This document shows positions 28,400-36,306 of a DNA stretch of 36,306 nucleotides, piece after piece (positions within the stretch are counted from its first letter, which is position 1; each line of letters opens with the position of its first letter). Both the position numbers and the translations under genes were made by a program. Under the pieces are notes generated by a model. That model was given only the letters and a program-made list of their open reading frames with translations. It made no database searches and was not told where the DNA came from. Origin of the DNA: an uncultured Clostridia bacterium (GTDB lineage Bacteria; Bacillota; Clostridia; Christensenellales; Aristaeellaceae). The stretch is from the NCBI GenBank assembly GCA_934630705.1, contig CAKTWP010000020.1, positions 1 to 36,306 on the forward strand, read 5' to 3'.

Positions 28400-30679
28400 A
28401 TGGATTTAACCACGCTGAACCCCATGCAGCGCCAGGCCGCGGAAACTCTGGAAGGCCCGGTGCTGATTCTGGCGGGCGCCGGCAGCGGCAAAACCCGCAC
28501 CATCACCTATCGTATCGCCAATCTGATCAGCCACGGGGTGGCCCCCTGGCGCATTCTGGCCCTCACTTTTACCAATAAAGCCGCCAAGGAAATGCGCGAG
28601 CGGGTGGAAAAGCTGGTTGGTGCGGATGCGGGCGAAATGTGGATCGGCACGTTTCATTCCGTCTGCGTGCGCATTCTGCGGCGGGATATTGAAAAGCTGG
28701 GGTACCAGCGTTCCTTCACTATCTACGACGAGGACGACCAGAACCGGGTGATCAAGGACGCCATCAAGGCCCTCCATCTGGACGAAAGCAAGCTGCAGCT
28801 GCGGGAAGTGCGCGGCAAAATTTCCGATGCGAAAAACCGCATGCTCTCTGCCGACGAATGGTTTCAGGAATCTCCCCGGGATTATCATGCCCAGCAGATT
28901 CATGATATTTTCAATTTTTATGAGGAACGGCTTCGCGCCGCCAACGCCCTGGATTTTGATGATCTGCTTTTGCGCACGCTGCAGCTGTTCGTGGATCATC
29001 CCCCGGTGCTGGATTATTACAAGCAGCGGTTTCAGTATGTTCATGTGGATGAATACCAGGACACCAACGCCGCCCAGTACACCTTCATCCGCCTGCTGAC
29101 CAAAGACAGCCGGAATCTTTGCGTGGTGGGCGACGACGATCAGTCCATTTACGGCTGGCGCGGGGCGGACATTCGCAACATCCTGGATTTTGAAAAGGAT
29201 TTCCCGGATGCGCAGGTGATCAAGCTGGAGCAAAATTACCGCTCCACGGGCAATATTCTGGATGCGGCCAATCAGGTGATCGCCCATAACCAGGGTCGCA
29301 AGGAAAAAATTCTTTGGACGGATGCGGATGCGGGCGAGAAAATCCATCTGTTCAGCGCCGGGGACGAGCGGGAAGAGGCCGCCTGGATCTGCGAGCAGAT
29401 TCGCAAGCTGCAGCTCAAGGAGGGCTATCCCTACTCCCAGATTGCCGTGCTCTATCGCATGCATGCCCAAAGCCGCGTGATCGAAGAAATGTTCATGCGT
29501 GCTGGCATTCCCTATAAGGTTTTTGGCGGCACCCGGTTCTATGACCGCAAGGAAGTGCGGGATGCGCTGGCCTATCTGCGGGTGCTGGTGAACCCGGCGG
29601 ATGATGTGTCGCTGGTGCGGATTATCAACACGCCCAAGCGCTCCATCGGGGATTCCACGGTGTCCCTTCTGCAGGAATATGCCAGGGAAAACGGTCTGCC
29701 CCTGTTCTCCGTGCTCAGCGATCCACCCGAAACCCTTTCCTCCAGGCCCCGGAAATGCATCAGCGATTTTGCGCTGCTGATGATGAAGCTCACCGCCCTG
29801 AAGGACACGCTGCCCCTGTCGGAGCTGGTGGAAGCCATGCTCAAGGAAACGGGGCTTCGGGCGCAGTTTGAGGTGGATGGCAATGATGAGGCCCGCACCC
29901 GGCTGGAAAACCTGATGGAATTTGCCGGCGCGGCCAAGGAATTTGAAAACCAGTCTCAGGATAAAACGCTGGAAGCCTTCCTGGAAAACGTGGCTCTGGT
30001 GACGGATCTGGACCGGCAGGAGGACGCGCCCCAGTACGTGACGCTGATGACCCTCCATTCCGCCAAGGGCCTGGAATACGACGCGGTGTTTCTGGCCGGG
30101 ATGGAGGAAGGCATCTTCCCCTCCCTGCGCACGGCATTGGATGAAAAGCGGATGGAGGAGGAGCGGCGGCTGTGCTATGTGGGCATCACCCGGGCGCGGA
30201 AGCGGCTGTATCTTTCCTTCTCCCGGCGGCGGATGCTCTTTAATCAGATCACCCATAATCCCCCCTCCCCCTTCCTGAAGGAAATCCCCGAGCGGCTGCT
30301 CATTGATGAATGGGCGGAAGCCACCCGGAAAAACTTCGCTCCCGAGCCTGCCAAGGCCGCTGTGCCCCAGCGGCGGGAACGGGTGCGGGATCTGAGCTTC
30401 GGCGCGCCCGGCATGGCCGCAGGCAGCCGCAGCGCGGCGCTGAATATTCCCGGGGTGCAGAAGGGCTTTGTGGTGCCCTCGGCGGCCCACAGCGTGGCCA
30501 GCCCGGTAGGCGCGCTGTTCAAGCCGGGAGATCATGTGCTCCATCGCAAGTTTGGGGAGGGCACGGTGCAGGAGGTGCGAGGCAGCGGCGCGGACGCGCG
30601 CATCCTCATCGCCTTCACCGCTTATGGCACCAAGGAATTTTCCCTGTCCATCGCCCCGATTGTGAAAATCGATTCGTAA
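28400..30679 (+). CDS. pcrA: ATP-dependent DNA helicase PcrA (UvrD/Rep type)
   Basis: A 759-residue superfamily 1 helicase for repair and replication-fork maintenance. Motifs in order: Q-motif LNPMQRQAAE, Walker A ILAGAGSGKTRTI, Ia LTFTNKAAKEMRER, II VDEYQDTN, III VVGDDDQSIYGWRGAD, IV LEQNYRSTGNIL, V LMTLHSAKGLEYDAVFLAGM, VI EERRLCYVGITRARKRLYLS. The C-terminal end (FKPGDHVLHRKFGEGTVQEV) is the Tudor-like domain that contacts RNA polymerase. The ATG at 28400 has AAGAGG upstream. It is followed by a strong hairpin and then ligA, the classical pcrA-ligA order. Confidence 0.97.
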   Translation: MDLTTLNPMQRQAAETLEGPVLILAGAGSGKTRTITYRIANLISHGVAPWRILALTFTNKAAKEMRERVEKLVGADAGEMWIGTFHSVCVRILRRDIEKLGYQRSFTIYDEDDQNRVIKDAIKALHLDESKLQLREVRGKISDAKNRMLSADEWFQESPRDYHAQQIHDIFNFYEERLRAANALDFDDLLLRTLQLFVDHPPVLDYYKQRFQYVHVDEYQDTNAAQYTFIRLLTKDSRNLCVVGDDDQSIYGWRGADIRNILDFEKDFPDAQVIKLEQNYRSTGNILDAANQVIAHNQGRKEKILWTDADAGEKIHLFSAGDEREEAAWICEQIRKLQLKEGYPYSQIAVLYRMHAQSRVIEEMFMRAGIPYKVFGGTRFYDRKEVRDALAYLRVLVNPADDVSLVRIINTPKRSIGDSTVSLLQEYARENGLPLFSVLSDPPETLSSRPRKCISDFALLMMKLTALKDTLPLSELVEAMLKETGLRAQFEVDGNDEARTRLENLMEFAGAAKEFENQSQDKTLEAFLENVALVTDLDRQEDAPQYVTLMTLHSAKGLEYDAVFLAGMEEGIFPSLRTALDEKRMEEERRLCYVGITRARKRLYLSFSRRRMLFNQITHNPPSPFLKEIPERLLIDEWAEATRKNFAPEPAKAAVPQRRERVRDLSFGAPGMAAGSRSAALNIPGVQKGFVVPSAAHSVASPVGALFKPGDHVLHRKFGEGTVQEVRGSGADARILIAFTAYGTKEFSLSIAPIVKIDS

Positions 30680-30687
30680 TTCCATCT

Positions 30688-30730
30688 CGAAAACCATGAA
30701 CGCCGGCTTTTCCCGCGTTCATGATTTTCG
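30688..30730. terminator. Hairpin between pcrA and ligA
   Basis: Sixteen-base arms (30688-30703 and 30715-30730) match at 15 of 16 positions around an 11-base loop. The arms include AAAA and TTTTC at their base, so it looks like an intrinsic terminator with T-run absorbed into the stem. It may reduce ligA read-through. Confidence 0.65.
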
Positions 30731-30751
30731 TTTATAAGCGAGGTTTGTTTC

Positions 30752-32728
30752 ATGAGCCAGCAGCCTGACGATATGCGTTCCCTGGTGGATTATCTGAATA
30801 AAACAGCCCATGCCTATTATGTGCTGGATGATCCGTTGATCTCCGATGCAGAGTGGGATCGGCTTTATTCCCGTCTGCAGCAGATGGAAAAGGAGCAGGG
30901 CGTGGTGCTGCCCGATTCTCCCTCCCTGCGGGTAGGCGGCGAGCCGCTGGCGGCCTTTCGACAGCATCGCCATTTATCCCGCCTGTGGAGCATGGATAAG
31001 GCCCAGAGCCCGGAAGAGCTGCAGGCCTGGTTTGACCGCACCGAAAAACTCCGCGCCCAGGAGCCTTCCCTGCCGCCGCTGACCTACGGCGTGGAATACA
31101 AATTCGATGGACTGACGCTGAACCTGACCTATGACCATGGCGTGCTCATCGAGGCCGCCACCCGAGGCAACGGCGAAGTGGGCGAAGCCATCCTGCCCCA
31201 GGCCCGGACGGTGCGGGGCGTGCCCCTGTCCATTCCCTGGCAAGGGCTGATCGAGGTGCAGGGCGAATGCATCATGCGCCTGAGCGCCCTGCGCAAATAT
31301 AACGAAACCGCCGCCGAGCCCCTGAAAAACGCCCGAAACGCCGCTGCCGGGGCCCTGCGGAATCTGGATCCCGCCGTCACCGCCGCCCGCAATCTCTCCG
31401 CTTTCTTTTATCAGGTGGGTACCATTGAAAACCCTCCCTTTTCCGATCAGATGGGGATGGTGCAGTTTCTGCGGGAGCAGGGCTTCCCTGTCAGCCCCTA
31501 TTTCAAAACGGCGGACAGCCCTGCAGGGGTGCTTTCCCTGATCCGTCAAATCGAGGACGCCCGGGATGGACTGGATTTCCTGATCGACGGCGCGGTGGTA
31601 AAGGTCATGGATCAGCGCACCCGCCTGTTCATGGGATACACGGACAAGTTTCCCCGCTGGGCGGTGGCATACAAATTTGCCGCTGAGGAAAACACCGCCA
31701 CGCTGGAAAAGGTCACCTGGGAGCTGGGGCGCACCGGCAAGCTGACCCCCCTGGCCCATGTGTCGCCCGTGGATTTCGCAGGCGTGACAGTTCGGAAAGC
31801 CACGCTGAATAATCTGGGCGATATTCGCCGCAAGCAGCTGACGCTGGGCTGTACAGTGTGGATTCGCCGGTCCAACGATGTGATTCCCGAGATCACCGGC
31901 CGGGTGGATGATGGAACGGCCGGCGATCCCATCGATGCGCCGGCGGTCTGCCCTGCCTGCGGCGGGAAGCTGACGGAGCGCGGAGCCAATCTCTATTGTC
32001 TGAACCGGGTTTCCTGCAAGCCTCAGGCCGTGGCCCGGCTGGCGCATTTTGCATCCCGGGATGCGATGGACATTACCGGCTTTTCCGAAAAGACTGCCGA
32101 TCTGCTCTATGACCGCATCGGCGTGCGGGATCCGGCGGATCTATATCGTCTGGAGGAAGCGCAGCTGCTGGCGCTGGACGGGTTTCAGGAAAAGAAGGCG
32201 CGGAATCTGCTGGCGGCTTTGGAGGAAAGCAAGCATTGTCCCCTGTCCCGCTTCCTGCTGGCCATTGGCATTCCCAATATCGGCAAGCGCACAGCCCGGG
32301 ATCTGGCTCAGCATTTCGGCACGCTGGCGCATCTGCAATCCGCTTCCCGGGAGGCACTGCTGGCCATCGACGATGTGGGCGACATCGTGGCCCAGAGCGT
32401 GGTGGACTTTTTCTCTTTCCCCGAGAATCAGGAGATGATTGCCCGGCTGCTGGCGGCGGGGGTGAATCCGCAGCCTGAGGGCATGGCGCAGACAGGCGCG
32501 CTTTCCGGGCTGACGCTGGTGGTGACCGGCACGCTGCCCACCTTCTCCCGTCAGGAAGCCGAGGCCTTCATCCGGGAGCACGGCGGCACGGCCACAGGCA
32601 GCGTGAGCAGGAAAACCAGCTTCGTGGTGGCCGGGGAAAACGCGGGCAGCAAGCTGGGCAAGGCCCGGAGCCTGGGCATTCCTGTGCTTTCCGAGGAAGA
32701 GCTGCTCCGCCTGGCCCAAAACGGATGA
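30752..32728 (+). CDS. ligA: NAD-dependent DNA ligase LigA
   Basis: A 658-residue enzyme that seals nicks using NAD. Order: Ia domain with YYVLDDPLISDAEWDRLYSR, nucleotidyltransferase domain with the KxDG site as VEYKFDGLTL (Lys is adenylated) and ATRGNGEVGE, OB domain, zinc finger C-x2-C and C-x5-C (CPACGGKLTERGANLYCLNR, then VSC), helix-hairpin-helix region (about 430-570) and C-terminal BRCT (about 575-655, GLTLVVTGTLPTFSRQEAEA). The active-site block reads YKFDG instead of the commoner CKIDG, and the HxxPMLSL-type segment reads HLSRLWSMD, marking a divergent LigA branch. Length is normal for the family. Confidence 0.95.
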   Translation: MSQQPDDMRSLVDYLNKTAHAYYVLDDPLISDAEWDRLYSRLQQMEKEQGVVLPDSPSLRVGGEPLAAFRQHRHLSRLWSMDKAQSPEELQAWFDRTEKLRAQEPSLPPLTYGVEYKFDGLTLNLTYDHGVLIEAATRGNGEVGEAILPQARTVRGVPLSIPWQGLIEVQGECIMRLSALRKYNETAAEPLKNARNAAAGALRNLDPAVTAARNLSAFFYQVGTIENPPFSDQMGMVQFLREQGFPVSPYFKTADSPAGVLSLIRQIEDARDGLDFLIDGAVVKVMDQRTRLFMGYTDKFPRWAVAYKFAAEENTATLEKVTWELGRTGKLTPLAHVSPVDFAGVTVRKATLNNLGDIRRKQLTLGCTVWIRRSNDVIPEITGRVDDGTAGDPIDAPAVCPACGGKLTERGANLYCLNRVSCKPQAVARLAHFASRDAMDITGFSEKTADLLYDRIGVRDPADLYRLEEAQLLALDGFQEKKARNLLAALEESKHCPLSRFLLAIGIPNIGKRTARDLAQHFGTLAHLQSASREALLAIDDVGDIVAQSVVDFFSFPENQEMIARLLAAGVNPQPEGMAQTGALSGLTLVVTGTLPTFSRQEAEAFIREHGGTATGSVSRKTSFVVAGENAGSKLGKARSLGIPVLSEEELLRLAQNG

Positions 32729-32751
32729 AATGGTATTTCATCCAAAAGGGC

Positions 32752-32779
32752 TTGACAGGGTAACAAATGAACGTATAAT
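32752..32779 (+). promoter_or_regulatory. Strong sigma-A promoter of the unknown-rluA operon
   Basis: TTGACA (32752-32757), 16 bases, TATAAT (32774-32779). Confidence 0.85.
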
Positions 32780-32784
32780 GAATT

Positions 32785-32808
32785 TACGCGCATCTTTTTT
32801 TGCGTGTA
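32785..32808 (+). promoter_or_regulatory. Leader hairpin before the unknown 347-aa protein
   Basis: TACGCGCA (32785-32792) pairs with TGCGTGTA (32801-32808) with one mismatch around a T-rich loop. It lies at the predicted 5' end of the mRNA and just before the ribosome-binding site AAAGGGG. Confidence 0.4.
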
Positions 32809-32827
32809 CGAAAGGGGCGATGAGGGC

Positions 32828-33871
32828 TTGCTGAGAACGAGTACATTCCGTTTGGATCGCTGGGGCGACAAAATCATGAGCGTGCTGCGGGTGCAGCAGC
32901 TGGAAGCGTGCCAGGATCGGCTGTCCCGCTGCCCGGAAGAAGGCATTTTCGATAACGTCTGCTATAATCAGGCGCAGCTTTTGTTTCAGCTGTCTTTTTA
33001 TCAAAAGGAGTTGCATCCCCGCAAGCCGCTTTGCATTTCCCAGATGCATCAGCTGATGCGCTCGCAGCTGCCTCAGGAGGCCTGCTTTCTTTCGCCTCGG
33101 GAGGATGCGCTGGTAAAGCGGATGCTGATGGACAACGGCGAAGCCTGTATCTCCGACTGGGATGAGATCAGCGCCGCGGAAGCGCTGGTATCCCGGCTGT
33201 GGTGCACGCTGCAAATCCCGCAGGAGGATACCGCCTTGCTGCGGCTGCAGGAGCCGCTGATTGCTCCGCTGATGAAAGCGATGCAATCGCCCTTATACGC
33301 CCGGGTGCGTGAGCGGCTCTTTTCCTTTGACGCCACCCTCCACAGCCTGCTTTACCTGTCCGGCTTTCTCCATGCCAGCGTGCCAATGACGCATTTTTGC
33401 CAGGCGCTGGGCGCGGATGCGGATAAGCACACCCCCGTGCTCATCTCCCGCTATCTGCGCGCGGCCTTCGATTATACCGAAACCCAATCCGGGGAAATCC
33501 TGCTGCTGCATCCGGGCCTGGCAGATCCGGAGCTGCTTTTTTCCCGGCTTTCCTGCCTGGAAGCGCCCGAAACCCATCTGACCCGTGAAATGATGCTGGG
33601 GGGCATGAACGGCATTCTGCCGGAGGAAGTGGCCTCCTGCGAGGCCATGCGCGGTGCGCTTTGCGGCGCGGTACGGCCTGATCTGGAGGAGGAGGAAGCG
33701 CTGGATGATCTGCGGATGATGGCCAAGCAGGGCGCTTCGCTGCAGGAGATGCGGGAGGTGCTGGAATCCATGCTGTGCGTGATGCCCACGCCCCGGATGC
33801 TGGACGCGCTTTCTCAGCTGCATCTGCAGGCCGTGCGGTGGATCGGCATGCCTTCGGCGGTGCTGAACTGA
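32828..33871 (+). CDS. Unrecognised 347-residue cytoplasmic protein
   Basis: I do not recognise this protein. It appears soluble and largely helical, Leu-rich and slightly acidic, with no signal peptide or membrane segment. Cysteines are scattered (CQDRLSRCPEEGIFDNVCYN near the start) and do not form a metal motif. The C-terminal part has an acidic stretch (VRPDLEEEEALDDLRMMAKQ). TTG at 32828 is the preferred start, with AAAGGGG 10 bases upstream; an in-frame GTG at 32804 would lie inside the leader hairpin. It has a strong promoter, and its stop overlaps the RluA-type gene start (TGATG), which suggests a related role, perhaps RNA- or ribosome-linked; this is inference from linkage only. Confidence 0.75.
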   Translation: MLRTSTFRLDRWGDKIMSVLRVQQLEACQDRLSRCPEEGIFDNVCYNQAQLLFQLSFYQKELHPRKPLCISQMHQLMRSQLPQEACFLSPREDALVKRMLMDNGEACISDWDEISAAEALVSRLWCTLQIPQEDTALLRLQEPLIAPLMKAMQSPLYARVRERLFSFDATLHSLLYLSGFLHASVPMTHFCQALGADADKHTPVLISRYLRAAFDYTETQSGEILLLHPGLADPELLFSRLSCLEAPETHLTREMMLGGMNGILPEEVASCEAMRGALCGAVRPDLEEEEALDDLRMMAKQGASLQEMREVLESMLCVMPTPRMLDALSQLHLQAVRWIGMPSAVLN

Positions 33872-34725
33872 TGCGGGTGTATGAAGCATTCGTCCCGGAA
33901 AGCGCGGAGGGGCTGCAGGCGGAGAAATATCTGTCTCAGGCATTTCCCCTGCTTCCCGCCCATGTGGTGCGGGATGCGCTGGGAAAGCGGGATGTGAAAA
34001 TGAATGGCGCGCGCCTGGGGAAGGATACGCCGGTGCAGGCCGGGGCGCGTATTTTGTTGTACACTGCTTTCATCCTCCAGCTGCCTGTGGTATATGAGGA
34101 TGATAATATTCTGCTGATCAACAAGCCCGCCGGCATCAGCGCGGCGGACGACGGCCGCGGCGGGATGACCGCCCTGTCCCTTCTGACGGAGCGGGCGGCG
34201 GGGCAATATCTCCCCCGCCTGTGCCACCGGCTGGATAACGCCACCTGCGGGCTGATGCTGCTTTGCAAAAATGACGCAAGCGAGGCCCTGTTGCTGGATG
34301 CGTTTCGGGAACGGCGGCTGGAGAAAATCTATCAATGCCTGGTGCGGGGCGAAATGCGTCCGCCTGCGGCGATCAAGGAAGCGTATCTCATTAAGGATGC
34401 GGCCCGCTCTCAGGTGCGGGTGATCACCCATGAAACCCCCGGCGCGCTGCCCATCGCCACCCAATATGAAACCCTGTCCTTCGATGGGGTGCTCTCCCGC
34501 CTGCGGGTAACGCTGCTCACCGGCCGCACCCATCAGATTCGCGCCCATATGAGCTTCCTGTCCCATCCCCTGCTGGGGGATGATAAATACGGCGACCGGG
34601 CGCTAAACCGGCGGCTGAAGGCCGTGGGCAGCCTGAAGCTGTGCGCCACGGAGCTGACGCTCCATCCCGGCGGGCAGCTATCCTATCTGGACGGAAAAAG
34701 CTTTTCCATCCAGCCTCCCTTTTAA
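33871..34725 (+). CDS. RluA-family pseudouridine synthase
   Basis: A 284-residue RNA-modifying enzyme that converts specific uridines to pseudouridine. An S4-like N-terminal region (ESAEGLQAEKYLSQAFPLLP and VRDALGKRDVKMNGARLGKD) precedes the catalytic domain with YEDDNILLINKPAGISAADD, the active-site PRLCHRLDNATCGLMLL (catalytic Asp in HRLD), RLEKIYQCLV and LLTGRTHQIRAHMSFLSHPL, then GDDKYG. The substrate (23S rRNA, tRNA) cannot be read from sequence. The ATG overlaps the stop of the unknown upstream gene by one base. The HAD gene follows after 33 bases. Confidence 0.92.
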   Translation: MRVYEAFVPESAEGLQAEKYLSQAFPLLPAHVVRDALGKRDVKMNGARLGKDTPVQAGARILLYTAFILQLPVVYEDDNILLINKPAGISAADDGRGGMTALSLLTERAAGQYLPRLCHRLDNATCGLMLLCKNDASEALLLDAFRERRLEKIYQCLVRGEMRPPAAIKEAYLIKDAARSQVRVITHETPGALPIATQYETLSFDGVLSRLRVTLLTGRTHQIRAHMSFLSHPLLGDDKYGDRALNRRLKAVGSLKLCATELTLHPGGQLSYLDGKSFSIQPPF

Positions 34726-34758
34726 CCGCTTTACCAATGACAAAGGAGATTCTTGCCC

Positions 34759-35607
34759 ATGCCAGCATCTGCCTATCGCGCTTTAATCGCCACCGATATT
34801 GACGGCACTCTGCTCAACAGCCAGGGCGTTATTCCCCCGGAAAACCTGCGTGCCATTGCCTATGCCCAGGAAAAGGACGTGGCGGTAGCCATTGCTTCCG
34901 GGCGATTCCCTGAGAATGTGTATGTGCTTTTAAGCGATTATGGGCTGCGCTGCCCCATCATCGGCACCAATGGTGCCCAGATCGTGGATGCGGCGCTGCA
35001 TCCGCTGGCGGCCCATTTTATGGATGCACCCACGGCCACGGCAGTGCGGCAGCTGCTGGAAGCGGAGGGCGCGCAGTATTTCGTGTTCGGCCCCGGCTAT
35101 GTGTGCACGGCCAGAGACGGCAACGTCCATCATACTGAGCTGTCGCAGGGGTCGCGGCTGACGGACATGGGCTTCCATTATCTCCACGGCGCGCAGGCCG
35201 CCGCGGCATGCTGCCGGGAGCCGGTGCATAAGTTCTTTGTCTGTGATAACATCCCCCTGCCGCCTCTGCGGGAAAAGCTGCGCCAGATTCCGGGGCTGAC
35301 CCTCACCCAGTCCAGCATCCGAAATATTGAGATCATGCCTGCCGGGGTGGATAAGGGCCGGGGACTGCGGGACATGGCCGCCCAGCTGGGCGTGCCCATG
35401 GCCTGCACAATGGCTTTGGGCGATGAAGAAAACGATATCGCCATGCTGCAGGCCGCGGCATACGGCACGGCAATGGGCAATGCATCCGCCGCCGCGAAAG
35501 CCGCCGCGCGGCTGCAAACCGCTGGAAACAACGAAGGCGGCTGGGCACGGGCGGTAAAGGCGTTTGTGGATCAAATGACCCGGAATGCGGCGGAAGCCTG
35601 CGTGTAA
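34759..35607 (+). CDS. Cof-type HAD phosphatase (HAD IIB)
   Basis: A 282-residue cytoplasmic sugar-phosphate or nucleotide phosphatase. Motif I is LIATDIDGTLLNSQG, motif II is AIASGRFPENV, then IGTNGAQIVD; the Lys/cap C2B region is followed by VDKGRGLRDMAAQLGV and motif III MALGDEENDIAML. This is the standard Cof/YidA layout, with broad substrate range. The ATG at 34759 has AAAGGAG 10 bases upstream; an in-frame TTG at 34753 is possible. It is probably in the same transcript as the RluA-type gene and is ended by the terminator at 35671. Confidence 0.92.
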   Translation: MPASAYRALIATDIDGTLLNSQGVIPPENLRAIAYAQEKDVAVAIASGRFPENVYVLLSDYGLRCPIIGTNGAQIVDAALHPLAAHFMDAPTATAVRQLLEAEGAQYFVFGPGYVCTARDGNVHHTELSQGSRLTDMGFHYLHGAQAAAACCREPVHKFFVCDNIPLPPLREKLRQIPGLTLTQSSIRNIEIMPAGVDKGRGLRDMAAQLGVPMACTMALGDEENDIAMLQAAAYGTAMGNASAAAKAAARLQTAGNNEGGWARAVKAFVDQMTRNAAEACV

Positions 35608-35670
35608 GGCAACCGGCTGTCAGCCGTATTTTGTCGTTTTCTAAAGCATGCGCATGCGAAATGAATCCGC

Positions 35671-35704
35671 AAGCGGGGGCGTCCTCAGGGATGTTCCCGC
35701 TTTT
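35671..35704 (+). terminator. Terminator after the HAD gene
   Basis: AAGCGGGGGCGTCC pairs imperfectly with GGATGTTCCCGCTT and is followed by TTTTC. A perfect 12-base palindrome GCATGCGCATGC lies just before at 35647-35658. Confidence 0.7.
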
Positions 35705-35795
35705 CGCTGCCTTTTTCTTTCCGCTTCAATTCTTTCATTCCCCTGCCTTTTCGTTCCCTCGTGTTTCAATCGCATTCTGTTGAGCAATAAACGCA

Positions 35796-35821
35796 GAAAA
35801 AAGCCGCTTCGTCTGAAGCGG
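35796..35821 (-). terminator. Terminator facing the SdpI-family gene (-)
   Basis: On the minus strand CCGCTTC-AGAC-GAAGCGG is followed by CTTTTTTC. It lies about 230 bases downstream of the stop at 36052. In the intervening AT-rich stretch (35822-36051) I see no gene on either strand; short open frames there have no ribosome site or family pattern. Confidence 0.75.
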
Positions 35822-36051
35822 TACAGGGTACAGTAAATGAAGCCAAATTCGAACAGGAAGTACCTGCTCTCGTGACTTGTTTTCCAATCAACGTGCCGAT
35901 TTATCGGAAAGGTAGCGAGCATAAATGATACCTTTTATGAAGGTCGGCTCCGCGAACATTCTTGAAAATTATCTGTATATTGGGCTTGTTCTTATTGCGT
36001 TGAGGACATCCGGCCTGACCCATGTTATGGATAAATCCAACAAACTGGAAT

Positions 36052-36306
36052 TTATCTACGTGTTCCATCATCATGAAAATGCTCTTTCAAAGCTTTCTCT
36101 GTTGGATAAAACGATGCAATCATAATAATACATTGAATTGTCGCAAGAATCAACCCTGCAAATCCAATCGTATTCTTATCACTATGGTATAACGGAATAT
36201 GTATCAAAGCAGATGGTATAATCATTACACATCCTATTTTCCACCAAAGTTTTCCGCAGTAGTCATGCGCAAATCTCCAGGTATCCATATTTTTCATGGA
36301 GCGAGT
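36052..36306 (-). CDS. SdpI-family membrane protein, C-terminal part
   Basis: The frame is open through the right edge, so the 5' part is missing; 84 codons plus stop are visible. It begins TRSMKNMDTWRFAHDYCGKL, the family's YRT-x-x-SMKN-x-DTW-x-FAH-x-YCGKL segment, and goes on WWKIGCVMIIPSALIHIPLY (membrane helix), a loop, and TIGFAGLILATIQCIIMIAS (second helix) with FYPTEKALKEHFHDDGTRR at the end. Short SdpI-family proteins in Clostridia are about 120 residues, so roughly a third is missing. SdpI of Bacillus gives immunity to the SdpC toxin, but most relatives have no proven role. The internal ATG at 36297 lies in the conserved motif and is not the true start. Confidence 0.82.
   Translation of the reverse strand, partial: TRSMKNMDTWRFAHDYCGKLWWKIGCVMIIPSALIHIPLYHSDKNTIGFAGLILATIQCIIMIASFYPTEKALKEHFHDDGTRR

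Noticed and set aside
28406..30697. 763-codon open frame on the minus strand opposite pcrA
   Set aside because: It lies wholly antisense to a helicase gene with all SF1 motifs. It is a by-product of GC-rich codon use; its translation (His/Gly/Gln-rich) fits no family and it has no ribosome site.
35641..35922. 93-codon open frame on the minus strand
   Set aside because: Runs through two terminator hairpins and has no ribosome site or family pattern.
35925..36125. 66-codon open frame on the + strand
   Set aside because: No ribosome site, overlaps the SdpI-family gene on the other strand, and no recognisable motif.

Overview
The window looks like a chromosomal segment of an uncultured, spore-forming Firmicute of class Clostridia. 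It carries spo0A, a SpoIIP amidase gene with a DUF1614 partner, a BofC-like gene, an Rnf complex, pcrA-ligA with a YerC/TrpR-like regulator, and many AGGAGG ribosome-binding sites with TTGACA/TATAAT-type promoters. By eye most of it is GC-rich, with an AT-richer right edge from about 35705. I computed no GC values and made no database search, so the taxon is an inference (for example a gut Christensenellales-like lineage). No rRNA, tRNA, CRISPR array, insertion sequence or prophage was seen.

Layout. 1-278: end of a short-chain dehydrogenase. 618-1160 (-): small secreted Cys-rich protein. 1483-6474: six-gene rnf operon in the order G-C-D-E-A-B, mostly stop/start overlapped, behind a good sigma-A promoter. 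6699-7508: family 2 glycosyltransferase. 7841-8614: Spo0A. 8739-9917: secreted SH3-repeat protein with tandem repeats. 10092-12033: a split ThrE-type exporter followed, with overlap, by a degenerate Spo0A paralog. 12198-13948 (-): DUF1614 protein and SpoIIP. 14087-14754: beta-phosphoglucomutase gene broken by a frameshift. 14880-17616: TldD/TldE protease pair. 17762-19382: ECF sigma factor and probable anti-sigma partner with a recognisable autoregulated promoter. 19469-21559: orphan solute-binding protein and YhhN-family protein. 21814-22458 (-): phosphoglycolate phosphatase. 22562-24271: BofC-like protein and VanY-type carboxypeptidase. 24414-27056: lysine riboswitch controlling a polar amino-acid ABC importer. 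27246-27861 (-): 79-aa small protein and a frameshifted YegP. 28105-32728: YerC, PcrA, LigA. 32828-35607: unrecognised 347-aa protein coupled to an RluA-type pseudouridine synthase, then a Cof-type HAD phosphatase. 36052-36306 (-): SdpI-family fragment leaving the window.

How the genes fit together. Rnf couples ferredoxin oxidation to NAD reduction and ion pumping, as expected in a fermenter. Spo0A, SpoIIP/DUF1614, BofC-like and possibly VanY point to sporulation and cell-wall remodelling. The lysine riboswitch makes the importer's likely substrate lysine.

Most unusual points: (1) a second Spo0A-like protein with a broken receiver but recognisable DNA-binding domain, co-transcribed with an exporter pair; (2) two families of palindromic repeats, one at all four convergent gene junctions in the window, sometimes combined into a composite element; (3) two single-base homopolymer frameshifts (pgmB, yegP), which may be real decay, recoding at an A_AAA_AAG site, or assembly error.
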